DNA of 64,000 nucleotides from Vicia villosa (Eukaryota > Streptophyta > Magnoliopsida > Fabales > Fabaceae): the NCBI RefSeq assembly GCF_029867415.1, contig NC_081180.1:237902823-237966822 (forward strand), written 5' to 3'. The notes beneath the pieces are model-generated. The model saw nothing but the letters and a program-made list of their open reading frames with translations. It was not told where the DNA came from and made no database searches. Of this stretch, positions 1 to 10,257 are shown in pieces (within the stretch, counting starts at the first letter, position 1; each line of letters starts with the position of its first letter). The position numbers and the translations under genes were made by a program.

Positions 1-440
1 CCAAAATGAAGTAGGGTTAGATGCAGGAGGGAAAACTAACTAAAAATATATGAAATAGTTCTGAAAATTTATGGTTAAGGGGCTTAAATTTGTAAGCAGC
101 AACTTTTTTGTAGAAGTGGATATGACTTTCTTTTCATCTTTTGCTTTTGCTTTTGCTGCAAAAGATTGATGAAATGGATGAGAAGTGATTAATGAAAGAT
201 TAATGAACAAGATAATTTCATTTTCTAATCAAAATTTTATGTTGGCCTATGTTTGGTGGGAAGTGTTAGTAATGAACTTAAACTATGAAATGGAAAATGT
301 CTATAGAAATTTAGTAAACACGATTAACCAAACTGTTTGTTCTGTTTGAAAATAATTTATAAAACAGTGGAAATGTTGTTTTTTTTGGAAACCAGAATTG
401 AAGAGATGCATCGATAAGCTTTTTCTTGAGACAACAAAAA
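1..440. other. AT-rich intergenic DNA
   Basis: No coding frame of credible length, RNA gene or repeat boundary is visible. The stretch is AT-rich, with a short run of TTTTGC-like units near 135-160. Confidence 0.5.
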
Positions 441-465
441 TATTTTTTTTACTTATTTCGATAAA

Positions 466-760
466 ATTAGGGCCATTGGCCTTTTATAAAAGGGGTTGAG
501 CTTCTCACCTTTAGTGACACTCTATGTAAATTTAAAATTACACTAGTGAATCCGGAAGTATATTTTCGGACACATTTTATATACACCAAATTCATGTGTA
601 AGTGAGTCGCATCCTTATTTTTTTCAAAAATGAATTTGGAGATGCATTTTCGTGATAACCTCATATGTACCACATTCTTTTCATAAGTGAGTCACACTCT
701 CATTTTGCTATAATTTAGTCCGGAGATGCATATCCATAAAAGTTATAGAAGTATTCTTCC
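466..760 (+). repeat. Left degenerate terminal inverted repeat of a MULE-like element
   Basis: This stretch reads, inverted, in the segment near 6345-6545. Shared blocks include AAGTGAGTCACAC, GATGCATTT and TAGAAGTAT, in the same order. The left arm contains two diverged copies of a roughly 100-bp subunit, each with AAGTGAGTC followed by an A/T-rich block and GAGATGCAT. Long TIRs with internal subrepeats are typical of Mutator-like elements. The outer boundary and a 9-bp target duplication could not be fixed. Confidence 0.5.
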
Positions 761-1059
761 GTAAAAATTTGATATTTTTAAAGAAATACACTAGTGTAAT
801 ATGTCATGTATAATAAGTATAATATCATAATAAATTTGTTACTGATTAAACCATACATTGATGTAATAAGATTAAAATGATATATTAGAATCAATTCAGA
901 ATCAATAATACTATCAAAATTGATAAATTGCAAACTATAATACTATCTCTCTATCCATAATCCCTAATACAAATATTATCAAATACTACTGGTATATCAG
1001 ACCCCTTGTTCCTTCTTTGCCTCTTTTACTTCAATGTCGTCCTTGTCTCAGATTGAACA

Positions 1060-1946
1060 TCATTTATAATGGCCCTCGCAGAAGTGTCTTTCAAAAAGTC
1101 TCCTCTCTCTCTTTATACCTGATCGTGCAATGGCCTTTATACGACGACATGAGGGTAATCCATCAACGACATGATTTTCCCTAGCCTGCTCCTCCTCTAA
1201 TATCTCTTGATGAGGTGGCCTAAGTAGATCTCCGTGAAGATCTGGTGTCTTATAAGGATGTGACACTCTAAAATACCATTGGATGTAGCTGAATGCAATA
1301 CTCCATTTGTGAGGAGCTGTCATACTTCGTGTTTCATCTGGTACAAAATGATTATAGAAATCATCATACATTGCATATACATCTCTACGAACCATAGTGG
1401 GAGGAGCATCAGACACTGAGGGGTCTCTTGGAACAACCTATAGAGACCTGAATTGATGCATGACTCGATGAGACATATGGAGATACACCATATGTGATCC
1501 ATAAGCCAACCATCTAGAGTAGAAGGCTATGTCATCTAAGGGACACGTTTCACAATGATCGTGATGCAATGTGTTGCGTATATCATTTGGTGCAGTACTG
1601 TCATACTTCGTGTTTCATCTGGTACAAAATGATTATAGAAATCATCATACATTGCATATACATCTCTACGAACCATAGTGGGAGGAGCATCAGACACTGA
1701 GGGGTCTCTTGGAACAACCTATAGAGACCTGAATTGATGCATGACTCGATGAGACATATGGAGATACACCATATGTGATCCATAAGCCAACCATCTAGAG
1801 TAGAAGGCTATGTCATCTAAGGGACACGTTTCACAATGATCGTGATGCAATGTGTTGCGTATATCATTTGGTGCAGTACGGTCAAGAAATACTCTAAAGG
1901 GCTCGGTCGTTCGATTACCTTTGAACAAGACGAAGTGCAAGCACAT
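1060..1946 (-). pseudogene. Plant mobile domain (PMD) protein fragment, transposon-type
   Basis: On the minus strand the translation from 1946 downwards has the order seen in the C-terminal half of plant mobile domain proteins: a segment with FYSRWLAYGSHMVYLHMSHR, then MHQFRSL, then a later block with FYNHFVPDETRS and WYFRVSHPY. This domain is often annotated in legumes as serine/threonine phosphatase 7 long-form-like, but it has no phosphatase motif here. The copy is dead: an in-frame TAG follows FRSL, and an exact 281-bp tandem duplication (1317-1878) shifts the frame. The N-terminal half is absent, probably displaced by the copia insertion that starts at 2287. It could be a fragment of a host PMD gene, but the flanking inverted repeats favour a transposon origin. 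Confidence 0.6.
1317..1878. repeat. Exact 281-bp tandem duplication
   Basis: Copies 1317-1597 and 1598-1878 are identical by eye; identity extends one base further (C). 281 is not a multiple of three, so the duplication breaks the PMD frame. The lack of divergence means it is very recent or an assembly artefact. Confidence 0.9.
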
Positions 1947-2599
1947 GGCTGATCCTCAAAGTAGTCACCAACATATAATTAGTCAGATATGCACGGAAAG
2001 TGTTGGAAGATCAATGCCTAAAAATGGTACATATGAAATATTAGTAATGGCGTAGCACAAGTGTTATGAAAATGGTGCAATAACAGTAAATGTGCAAATA
2101 TATTACCGTAAATAATGTATAACTTGTTGTCATCTGTCTGGTCTTTCAAAGATAACTTTTATCTAACTTCGAATACAGGTAAACCAAACAAGCCATTCTC
2201 TAGTTGTACTCATGAATCTGCTTGAAGTCAATGAAGTATCTGAGATAAACTACATCGACATAATAAGCACTCTTGTCTACAAATATTGTTAGGCGATAGG
2301 CTTCGATCTAGAGGGGTGATAAATCACAATTAAAATTTTCTTATAAAAATTATGTTTTGAAAAAAGTTAACGTAAAAGAGATAGTGAGAGAGACACACAC
2401 ACAAGGATTTGTTTAGGCAGTTCTCCAATCTGTCTCGCTATGGGTATGTTTGCCCCTAATTCCAAAGGAATTGAGATAATGAAAAATAAACCTTTACAAA
2501 GTAGAAATCCAACCCTCAAAACCCTATGGTTGATGTTAATCTTATCTTCTTATCTTCCCTTGATCTTGAACTCGATCAAGTAACCCGATACTTCCAATT

Positions 2600-2800
2600 T
2601 GATCCTCCGGTTACCGTTACTCCTTCAACAGAACCCTTTTCTTTGAAGATTTCATCGGCTAAATCCAAATTGCGAACGTATCGTGACCCAAGATTACCAA
2701 AGTGATCCTCCAGTTACTGTTACTCCTTTGACATAAACCCCGTTCTGCAAAGCTTTCACTCAGTTGAATCCAAATTGCGCAATCTTGTAAAAAACTCCCA
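2600..2800. repeat. Two diverged 103-bp direct repeats inside the LTR
   Basis: GATCCTCCGGTTACCGTTAC at 2601 recurs with two changes at 2704. Both are followed by related text ending in AAATCCAAATTGCG-like sequence. The repeats are older than the 281-bp duplication. Confidence 0.65.
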
Positions 2801-3075
2801 AATCAATCTTTGGTCTTGGAAGAAAACCCAAAATGAATTTATCTTGAAACACCCAAAGACTTTTCAACCCAATTGATTACACCAAAAATGATTATGTGTA
2901 GTTGTTGTATGTATGCAATGAGAGAGGGTGAAAATGATGAAAATATTTGTATATTTTTTATTTCAATGATTTGAAATGATGCATGAATAACTATATATAT
3001 GTGTGAGTGTGTGAAAGAATGAAACAGAAAAATAGGGTTGCAAAATTACAAAATTGGACATTTTAAACAATGGGA

Positions 3076-3449
3076 GTCGACCCTTTCAAGATGGGAGTCG
3101 ACCCAAAAGGCGAGGGAGTTGATCCATACTACCTGGGAGTCGACTCCAATTGGACATAAAAGATTTTTGAAATAATGTTTTAGTAGGAGATGAGACATAC
3201 CACGTGGGAGTCAACTCCTTTGTGTTATGTATTGGATCCAAATAATTGGGAGTTGACCCATATAGGACAAGGAATTAATTTTCAAAAGGTTTTCAATGGG
3301 AGTCTACCCACAACTCGAGGGAGTGGACTCCTTCATGTTGTGTATCGACTCCAAGAGGCCATGCATCGACTCCTTCTTGACATTCTTGACAAAAATTTGT
3401 TTTCAATTATGCTTTAGAGGGAGTCGACTCCTAACACGGGTGAGTCGAC
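3076..3449. repeat. 21-bp phased array of GTCGAC-like palindromes in the LTR
   Basis: GGGAGTCGACYCC-like motifs occur with hexamer starts at 3076, 3097, 3118 (GTTGAT), 3139, 3210, 3231 (degenerate), 3252, 3274, 3302, 3323, 3344, 3365, 3423 and 3444. Nine of the thirteen intervals are exactly 21 bp. This is the same hexamer and the same spacing as in the LTRs of the young element at 10404-10736. Function is unknown; dimeric protein-binding sites on one face of the helix are a plausible reading. Confidence 0.8.
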
Positions 3450-3694
3450 TCCAAGCATGGTTTTTCATGAAAATTGATAGTTGACCTTTTTAACTTGTCC
3501 AAATTCTTTTGACCTGTTCCATAAGTGTCCTAAGATGAAAATTCATCCTAGACATAGAAAGATAACGTACAATATACAAATACTACGTAATACCTAGTGT
3601 TGACATCACTCAAAACATCTAAGAGATGATATTGCACTCACATCCTCTCATATTTTAGCAAAATTATGTCAACTATAAAACCATGGAACTAACA

Positions 3695-3712
3695 ATCTCC
3701 CCCTTTGGCAAA
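3695..3712 (-). promoter_or_regulatory. Polypurine tract of the minus-strand copia
   Basis: On the minus strand this reads as a GCCAAAGGGGGAGAT tract ending directly at the LTR. It is the expected primer site for plus-strand DNA synthesis. Confidence 0.65.
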
Positions 3713-4469
3713 TTTTGGCTAAAACAACCAAAGCACAGTTAAGTCCGGGAGATAAATCATATTTACATGATAGCATGTAAATTTAAAACAAACTGCAAAG
3801 ATATATAAGAGATGCACAACAATTACACAAATAAGGTCTTTTTCAAAGCTCTTTGGAGCTTGTACAAATAGACAGGTCCATTACTCCCCTTGTCATACAG
3901 AACCAGTACTCCCCCTCAAGAGGATACCAGAACATGAACTATTCAAGTTCACACATCAGAGGCATATGCAGCAGAAGATAGTTTAAAAAGCCTCACATTT
4001 AGCAGTATGACACACTATCATGCTCCACATAAATAGTTGCAGCAGACAACGACAAAAGCTACTTTTCCTTTAGCAGCAACGCAATCAAGATGTATGCCAA
4101 CCAGCATATTGTAACATGTGTTGTAACATCAGGAAAATCAAACACACTAATACTTTACTCCCCTTTTAAGCCAAAAATGGATAAAAAATAGAGTAAATGT
4201 AAGCATATGGATGCACAAAAATATTACAATCAAGCAAAAATACAAACAGAGTTATAAGCATACAAATTTGATGAAAACACAGATAGCATAACACCTTTAG
4301 GTAGTCTTCCATCAATTGCCCTGTCAAAAATCCTTCTACATTCCCTGTGACTGTCTTGCCGAGACCTTTTGTTCCATCCCTTGTCCATAACAATTTTAGT
4401 AGGCTTCACCAACCTCAGAAAATAGAGGAATGATGCAGTAACAGTTGCACTCTTCCATGTTTGTAATTG
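3713..4469 (-). other. Non-coding 3' region of the minus-strand copia
   Basis: This stretch lies between the RNase H remnant and the polypurine tract. It holds only short unrecognised frames (4166-4412) and GTCT/ACTCCCC-rich text. SIRE-type elements can carry an envelope-like frame in this position; I see no convincing remnant of one. Confidence 0.4.
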
Positions 4470-5021
4470 TTATAACTTCTCAATAGTGTAAGTTCCAACT
4501 CCACTGCTCATGTTTTGATTTGATTTAAGCATTAGAGTAAGTTGTTCCTTGTTGTCCATATGCTCTAGAGTAACAATCTTCCCTTCAATAAAATTCTTGA
4601 TTAATTGGATATCAAGATTCTTGATCCAGCCATGTTGAATGGGATACCTAATAATATTCAGATCAACACTGTGTAACGCCAAGAAATTATGTTTGACATT
4701 GGAATCCTTCGACTCCTGTTTTATCAGTTTAGAGAAACCTCCTATTGTTTTCCTAAATTTAGCTTCAACATTTAACCAAGAAGCACATGCTTGCTTCTCA
4801 TTGATCCAGAAAAATAGACTATTTCTCAAGGCAAAACATCCATCAACATTAGATACTTGCTTATTAAACTCAGTGATGTCCCCTTTATTAGGGTGTTTTA
4901 AAGACAGTTCCTTGGATTGTTCTATCTGCTTTTCAGTAGAGATACCTTTGCTGGATTGAGATCCTATTGATTCAGTGCTTGTGAATTTACAAATTTCATC
5001 TCTTACTTCTTCAGTATGCAC
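4470..5021 (-). pseudogene. Copia RNase H / pol C-terminal remnant
   Basis: The 183-residue frame contains a degenerate version of the copia RNase H tail: LDIQLIKNFIEGKIVTLEHM, where family members have a D-I-R-H-H-F-I-like block followed by K-x-V-T-L-E-H. The frame ends in TYTIEKL. The histidine pair, most of the reverse transcriptase and the earlier RNase H carboxylates are lost. The N-terminal part up to about residue 100 was not recognised. It is oriented like the LTR at 2287-3694 and the integrase pieces upstream. Confidence 0.6.
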
Positions 5022-5089
5022 ATAAGATGTTCCAACATTGTTTGTAACATCTACCTTTTCTTAAGTAATTGAGTCATAAAGGACTACAC

Positions 5090-5311
5090 TTAGAAGTTCC
5101 ATTGCAATTTTGCGTTTAGAATAAAACACTCTATAGCTCTGCTTTCTGTATCATACCTCAGAAATATTCCTTCATCTCTTATCGACTCTTTATTAGTCAA
5201 GATATAACATCTATTTCCAAAGACATGAAGATGTTTGACAATAGGCTTCTTTCCTTTCCATAATTCATAAGGAGTGATTGAAGTAAATCCTCTTATGGCT
5301 TTAATTAACAC
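5090..5311 (-). pseudogene. Copia integrase C-terminal fragment
   Basis: The frame shows TPYELWKGKKPIVKHLHVFG followed by DEGIFLRYDTESRA, the C-terminal integrase signature of copia elements (usually H-V-F-G-C then G-I-F-L-G-Y). The usual Cys after HVFG is replaced and a segment between the two motifs is missing. The catalytic core lies neither here nor in the neighbouring fragment, so a large internal deletion separates them. Confidence 0.75.
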
Positions 5312-5343
5312 TCATCACATACTTTCTCTCCTTCAATTTTAAG

Positions 5344-5740
5344 TCATGACCTTTCTCTAATGACTCCTTTAAATCTGATGTCCTTCATTCTATTGAATTG
5401 GAGGTGTCCAAGTTTCTGGTGCCATAGCTTCACTTCATTCTCGTTGGTTGTTGAACATGTGGGGGTTATTTGAGATTCCCACAAGTAACAATTGTATTTA
5501 GACCTTATACTCTTCATAAGAACAACATCTTTCTCATCTTTGACTAAGCATTGTGTTTTGGAGAAATTTACCAACAACCCTCGATCACACAGCTGACTGA
5601 TGCTAACAAGATTAGATAATAGTCCTTTCAAAAGAAGAACATCATCTAACTTTGGAGATCCAACATACATCAACTTACCCCGGAAGCCCCACAAATCTAG
5701 GTTGATGCACCTACTTCCGATGTTCGGGCTCTTTGCATGT
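5344..5740 (-). pseudogene. Copia protease-to-GAG-pre-integrase fragment
   Basis: Minus-strand translation gives LLSNLVSISQLCDRGL and then VKLWHQKLGHLQFNRMKDI, the post-protease and GAG-pre-integrase (zinc-binding) segments of copia pol. The DSG protease motif is not present. The frame extends to 5886, but only the part below about 5740 resembles pol. Direction and order match an old SIRE-type element read right to left. Confidence 0.7.
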
Positions 5741-6344
5741 TGGGACACTCTGCTATGTCTCAATTGTTCTTGGTTGTAAGCTATGTTACCTATAATAAAA
5801 CAGACAAAATAGAAAAAATCAAACTCGAATGAAAGGCATTCAAATTCAAACCAAACAATGCGTACATACATAATATGGAAGTGCACTTCTTTATTCTTGG
5901 AAAATCAAATTACGAAAAAATACAAAAGTGAACTTTTGTAGCTTCTTGAAACTCAGAAAGCACAAGAATGACAGAAATTCAAGGAAAATAAAAATGGCAA
6001 TGAACACATAGGTCAATAAACTACCTAACCATGAGTGTAACTACTTATATAGTAATATTTCTTACACAACCTAATGTATTTTGTAATGCATGAAGAGAAA
6101 ATCAAATGTGAAAAAACTTGGACTGAATAACTTACCAAATGTATAGTTGATGTTGAAGCACTTGAATTGAATGGATGTTGAGAAGTAATAGACAAGTCAC
6201 GTGAATTGAATGGATTAGAAAAAACATTTGGATTGATAAAAAAAACTTGAAGTATTAGAGAAGTTACTTGAGAAGAGATTTTATTATGTTTTGCTGGAAA
6301 TGAGGAAGGGGGAGGTTTGACGCGTATTAGACTAAAAACCAGTC
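5741..6344. other. Unassigned DNA between copia fragment and right MULE arm
   Basis: No domain was recognised. If the PMD gene belonged to a transposon read right to left, this stretch would hold its promoter and 5' exons. ATTGAATGGAT-like text repeats near 6165-6215. Confidence 0.3.
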
Positions 6345-6545
6345 TCGAGGTATACTTCTGTATTTTTTACGAGTATGTATTTATGTACTAATTTTTTGCA
6401 AAATAAGGGTGTGACTCACTTACGAATAAATATGGTGTGAAATGGGGTGGATTCAGAAATGCATTTCCGAATTTTAAAGATTTTTTTTGTTTTTCACAAG
6501 AGTGCGTGAGCACCACTAAAAATGAGAAAAGTAATGCTCAAAAAT
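6345..6545 (-). repeat. Right degenerate terminal inverted repeat of the MULE-like element
   Basis: The reverse complement matches 640-760 in order: GGAAATGCATTT, then TAAGTGAGTCACAC, then ATTTTGCA, then AGAAGTAT. Further out, CTCATTTTTAGTG matches CTCACCTTTAGTG near 510. Only the left arm keeps both subunits. Confidence 0.5.
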
Positions 6546-6619
6546 ACAAAGGCATTATCTTTAGATGGCTACTTTATGTTAAATGTGGTTGAATTTATTT
6601 CAAAAACTCATTTTAAATA

Positions 6620-7264
6620 TGTTAGGGAATTATTTGCATAATTTAACTTATTAGTGAACTTAAAATTTACAATAAGCGTAAGAAAAAAAGAGAGAGAATA
6701 TACTATTAAAGCTACAATAAAAAAAGTAATAGTCCACTAATAGTGAATGGGAAAACCACGAGATCTAGTCTAATAAAATATTTTAAATCTAGAAAAATAT
6801 GACTTCAAACTCTTTTGATACAATTGAATATGCTTCAATATGAGTTGACTTGAATGATATACAATTTCTTTTTTTTTTTGTCTGTAGATATACAATATTT
6901 TTTCAACTCTCACCAAATTATAATGGAAAATAAATTATTTTCTCTCAAAGAGGCTAGAACTCTATTTTTCATTATCATTCTTAGATTTTCTCTTTTTGGA
7001 TGGGATGATGAAACTCTTCATCGAGCATCCTATTTATAGGAGAAATATGTGATTAGAAACTTTAAGAAAGTTAGTGAATAATCAATGCTTAAATTTACAA
7101 GATTCTTTGTAAATGTCATCTTGGTATTTTTTTAAGTTTGAATGCGTAGGTTCAAGTGTCATAGAAATAATTCAAAACTTTTAATAAGTTCTTTTTTTCC
7201 ACCTATAGAATTATTTTGATGGCTTGACTATGTTCTATCATTAATTAAGGAGGAAATACAAGCA
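6620..7264 (-). repeat. 3' LTR of a minus-strand Tork-type copia
   Basis: The segment begins TGTTAGGGAATT and ends AAGCA. It is followed by a minus-strand polypurine tract (plus strand AATTCCCCCTTCATG). A minus-strand TATA box, CCTATAAATAGG, lies at about 7027-7038, as expected for an LTR promoter. The ends were assigned by eye. Confidence 0.5.
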
Positions 7265-9330
7265 AATTCCCCCTTCATGTCCTAATTGAGGAGCCCTATT
7301 ACACTGGCGCATGTGCAATAACTCTGACCTTTTTATGAGTAAAGATTTTGTCATTATATCATACCAATTAAGATTTGTTTTAATTGTCCTTATCTTCATT
7401 TTTTTTCTCATCTAACTGTTCTCACATCCAATGATAGCAAATTTTAATGTGTTTGGAATATGAATAATATATGGAATTCTTGGCTACATGGGTGGCGCTT
7501 TGACAATTAAAATTCATCACATATTATTCTTGTACATGTCCTGGATCACATAAGAGGTTCTTCATTCATAATATTTCTTTGCAAGCTTCTAACGATGCAA
7601 TATATTCAACTTCAGGATGTGACAATGAAACACGCTTTGACGTTTTGATTACCATGAAACAACTTCTCTGGAAAAGTAATTAGATATCTCGATGCAAACT
7701 TTATTGAATCTACATCACTCGCCATATTTTTATCTACACACCCAATGAACATTGCATTTCCATATCCAAATCACAAGCACTTTCTAGTGGTTCCTTTCAT
7801 ATACTTAAATATTCATTTCACGACATTTCATTGCTCATTTTTTGAGTTGGATAGGAATCTACTCATAAATCCAACAACATGTGTTATGTCTAGTCTTGTG
7901 CATAAAATTTCATATATAAAGTTACCCATGATTAAAGAATCAGGAACTTTGATGATTTCTTTCTTTCTTGCTTATTGACTAGACATTGCGTCTCACTAAG
8001 TTTTAAATGAGTATGTAGTGGAACATGCATAGGTTTGGCATTATGCATGTTGACACTATCAAGAATGTTCTTGATGTGATATTCATGTAACGTCTATAAA
8101 ATTATTTATAAAAATCTCTAATGATCTTCATTTCAATAATCTTCTTCACGATACCCAAATCTCTCATAGCAGTAGATTTGCTTAAAGCTTTATTGATTTC
8201 ATACATATTTTTATTATGTTCTCCAACAAAAAAATCATTGACATACTACAAAAGTACAATGAAATCGCCATTTTCATAATTCTTCACAAACACACAATGG
8301 TTAGTTATCGTCTTTGTGAACTTATGTTGGGTCATGAAGAGATCAAACTTCTAGTAAAATTGTCTTGGAATTTATTTCAGATTGTGGAGACGTAACTTCA
8401 AATGACATAAAGTATGTTCTTTTCCTAGTTCAACGAAACCTTATGATTGCTCAATATATATTTCTTCATATAGATCTTCATGTAAGAACATTATTTTAAC
8501 ATAAAATTTCTCTATCTCTAAGTCTAGCTTTACAACTAGGCCATGTATTTCTCCAATTGATGTAATCTTCACCATTGGTGCGAAGTTTTACTCAAAATAT
8601 ATGCGTTTATTTTGATAGAATACTTTCATGACAACTTGTGTTGTTTCTTTTGGACTTGAGTTTGAACACCAACTTGTTTTTCAATGCCTTTCTTTCTTTT
8701 AGTAACTTTACCAAGTTGTATGTTTGGTTATTCTTTAGGGATTGAATTTCTTCTTACATGGCTTGTGTCCGGGTCTCCTTATCTTTTGTCTCAATGGTTT
8801 CTATGAAGCTTTGAGGCTTCCTTTCATTAGTGATATTTGTATACTCATATGAGAAGTACCTTTTTATGGTTGTCTATTTCTTGTCGATTTTATCACTTGA
8901 GGTTCTTGTTCTATCTCATGATCATCATCATCATCATCTACCTTTTACTCTTCTTGCATTGTCTATGTTTATTTTATATGACCACGTTGTTCCATCTGAT
9001 AAGGTTATATTCCATGATCATGATCATTATTCCCTTAAGGAATCTCTTCTCCTGAATTATATATTATAATGGTCTTTGATATCTTAGATTGAATGTCATT
9101 GATCATGCAATCTTTATAGAATATCACATATCTGCTTTAAAGAATATTCTTCTTTGTAGGATCCCATAGTAAGAACCCAAGTTCATCTCTTGGTGAACCA
9201 GGATATATGAATCTCTTTGACTTAGCATTAAACTTTTCTCTTTTATCTTTGGGAATATGGACAAAGGTCTTGCATCTGAAGACTCATAAGTGACCATAAC
9301 TGACTTTCTTTCGAAACCATACTTCTTCTA
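7265..9330 (-). pseudogene. Decayed Tork-type copia pol (integrase C-terminus, RT, RNase H)
   Basis: The minus strand read from 9330 downwards gives an integrase C-terminal block (TFVHIPKDKREKFNAKSKRF, then RDELGFLLWDP) near 9290-9150. A reverse transcriptase part follows near 8340-8200, with KFDLFMTQHKF and the catalytic box altered to YVND. Degenerate RNase H text reaches the polypurine tract at 7265. Many stops and frameshifts are present and no frame exceeds about 80 residues. Integrase core and upstream parts are missing. The integrase wording is close to that of the plus-strand element at 21480-24060, so both are probably one lineage. Confidence 0.7.
8910..8940 (+). repeat. Short ATC/CAT repeat
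   Basis: A run of ATC triplets lies inside the copia remnant. The poly-His or poly-Ile frames it creates are not genes. Confidence 0.6.
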
Positions 9331-9335
9331 TTTAG

Positions 9336-9700
9336 GGGTGGGAATAGGATGAGCGGAGCTAGGCTTCGCCAACCCTGAGCCTAACCTGCTAAATATTTCA
9401 AAGCCTAAGTCTGGCTTGTGGCCTATCATATGCTTTTTTTAGGCCTGAGTCTGCCCTTTTCGAAGGCCTGTTTGGCCTACTAGCCTACATAAAGCCTATT
9501 TATTTGAATATTTATAAATAAGAAATTTAACTAATGTTTAAATAGACAAACCAATTAAAAGATCAATGAGACTAAATACTTATTTACATTGACTTATTCA
9601 AATTTACCTATTAACGTATTATTTGTTTGAGGAAGCTTATGAAAACAACTTTACGAAGTTGTTCATAATATTTTTTCAGGTTATTTTCATAAGTTCTTTA
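9336..9700. repeat. GGGGTGGG-initiated AGGCC-rich repeat
   Basis: It begins GGGGTGGGAATAGG and carries many AGGCCT and AGCCTA words before turning AT-rich. It resembles the dispersed repeat class of the element in the DUF707 intron (32524-32812), which starts GGGTGGCAAA. The right end was not defined. Confidence 0.35.
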
Positions 9701-10257
9701 TGTTAGTACCATGGTTTTAGGATCGACACAATTTCGCTAAAACATAATTTACTACAGATGTTATAGAAAATGTTCTAACATGTTACTCAGGAAAGATGTC
9801 ATGACAGATGTTGTGACATGTTATACCAGAACATTAACACAAATTATGTTTTAAATCTTGACAGATTTGATTTGATTCTATGATATTTCTTTTGGATATA
9901 CCTCAGTTTATTTCGGAGGTCAAGAAGATTTAGTCTGGAAAAATTATTGTATCTCCAACTGTACAAGTGGCCAAAATTGGATGTTAAGACAATTTAGGAA
10001 ACTTGATATTTGTGTTCCAAGATTTAAGGAGATTTATCTACACAATTGGTACATCAATAAGCTTATGGATCAAGAAATATCTGGATGCATACTTTGAAGC
10101 CCATGGGCTGTAGAGGTGTATTTAAAGAGAAGACCTGACCTAGTGTAATTTAAACCTCTTCAGAATTTGTAAATTAGGGGAAGCATAAGTTGCAGGTTTA
10201 AGAGTCTCTCGTGTAGGTGCTTTGTCACCCTTGTATATGCTGATACTTGTGGTAGAC
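9701..10257 (+). repeat. Left half of an older LTR-like repeat
   Basis: It starts TGTTAGTACCATGG and runs to the TAGAC target duplication at 10253-10257. The other half probably resumes at 18801. Its start resembles the minus-strand start of the 2287-3694 LTR (TGTTAGTTCCATGG). Confidence 0.45.
10253..10257. repeat. Target-site duplication TAGAC (left)
   Basis: TAGAC directly precedes the left LTR and directly follows the right LTR at 18801-18805. It is the usual 5-bp copia duplication. Confidence 0.95.

Larger units (their letters stand above)
2287..3694 (-). repeat. LTR of a SIRE/Maximus-type copia element (minus strand)
   Basis: The 1,408-bp segment starts TGTTAG and ends CTAACA on the plus strand, as an LTR must in either orientation. 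A minus-strand polypurine tract (plus strand ATCTCCCCCTTTGG) abuts its right edge, so it is the 3' LTR of a minus-strand element. Its inner terminus near 2287-2330 (CTAGAGGGGTGA on the plus strand) resembles the CCCTCTAGATC terminus of the young element's LTR. No matching 5' LTR was found to the right, so the element is truncated. Confidence 0.75.
450..6550 (-). mobile_element. Decayed Mutator-like element carrying a PMD gene, split by a copia fragment
   Basis: Inverted arms near 466-760 and 6345-6545 bracket a minus-strand plant-mobile-domain pseudogene at 1060-1946. A minus-strand SIRE-type copia fragment (2287 to about 5886) lies between the pseudogene and the right arm, which is best read as a later insertion. 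PMD domains are known both in transposons and in host proteins of the MAIN/MAIL1 type. Joining the arms and the gene into one element is my inference from symmetry and gene orientation. Confidence 0.42.

Noticed and set aside
467..673. 68-residue minus-strand frame
   Set aside because: Lies in the degenerate inverted repeat; its Lys/His-rich text is a product of the subrepeats.
3076..3449. 21-bp repeats read as a heptapeptide repeat (GVD/VDS every seven residues on either strand)
   Set aside because: In the related LTR arrays the intervals 40, 51 and 22 bp break the frame, stops interrupt, and the array lies inside an LTR. Coding is not the best explanation.
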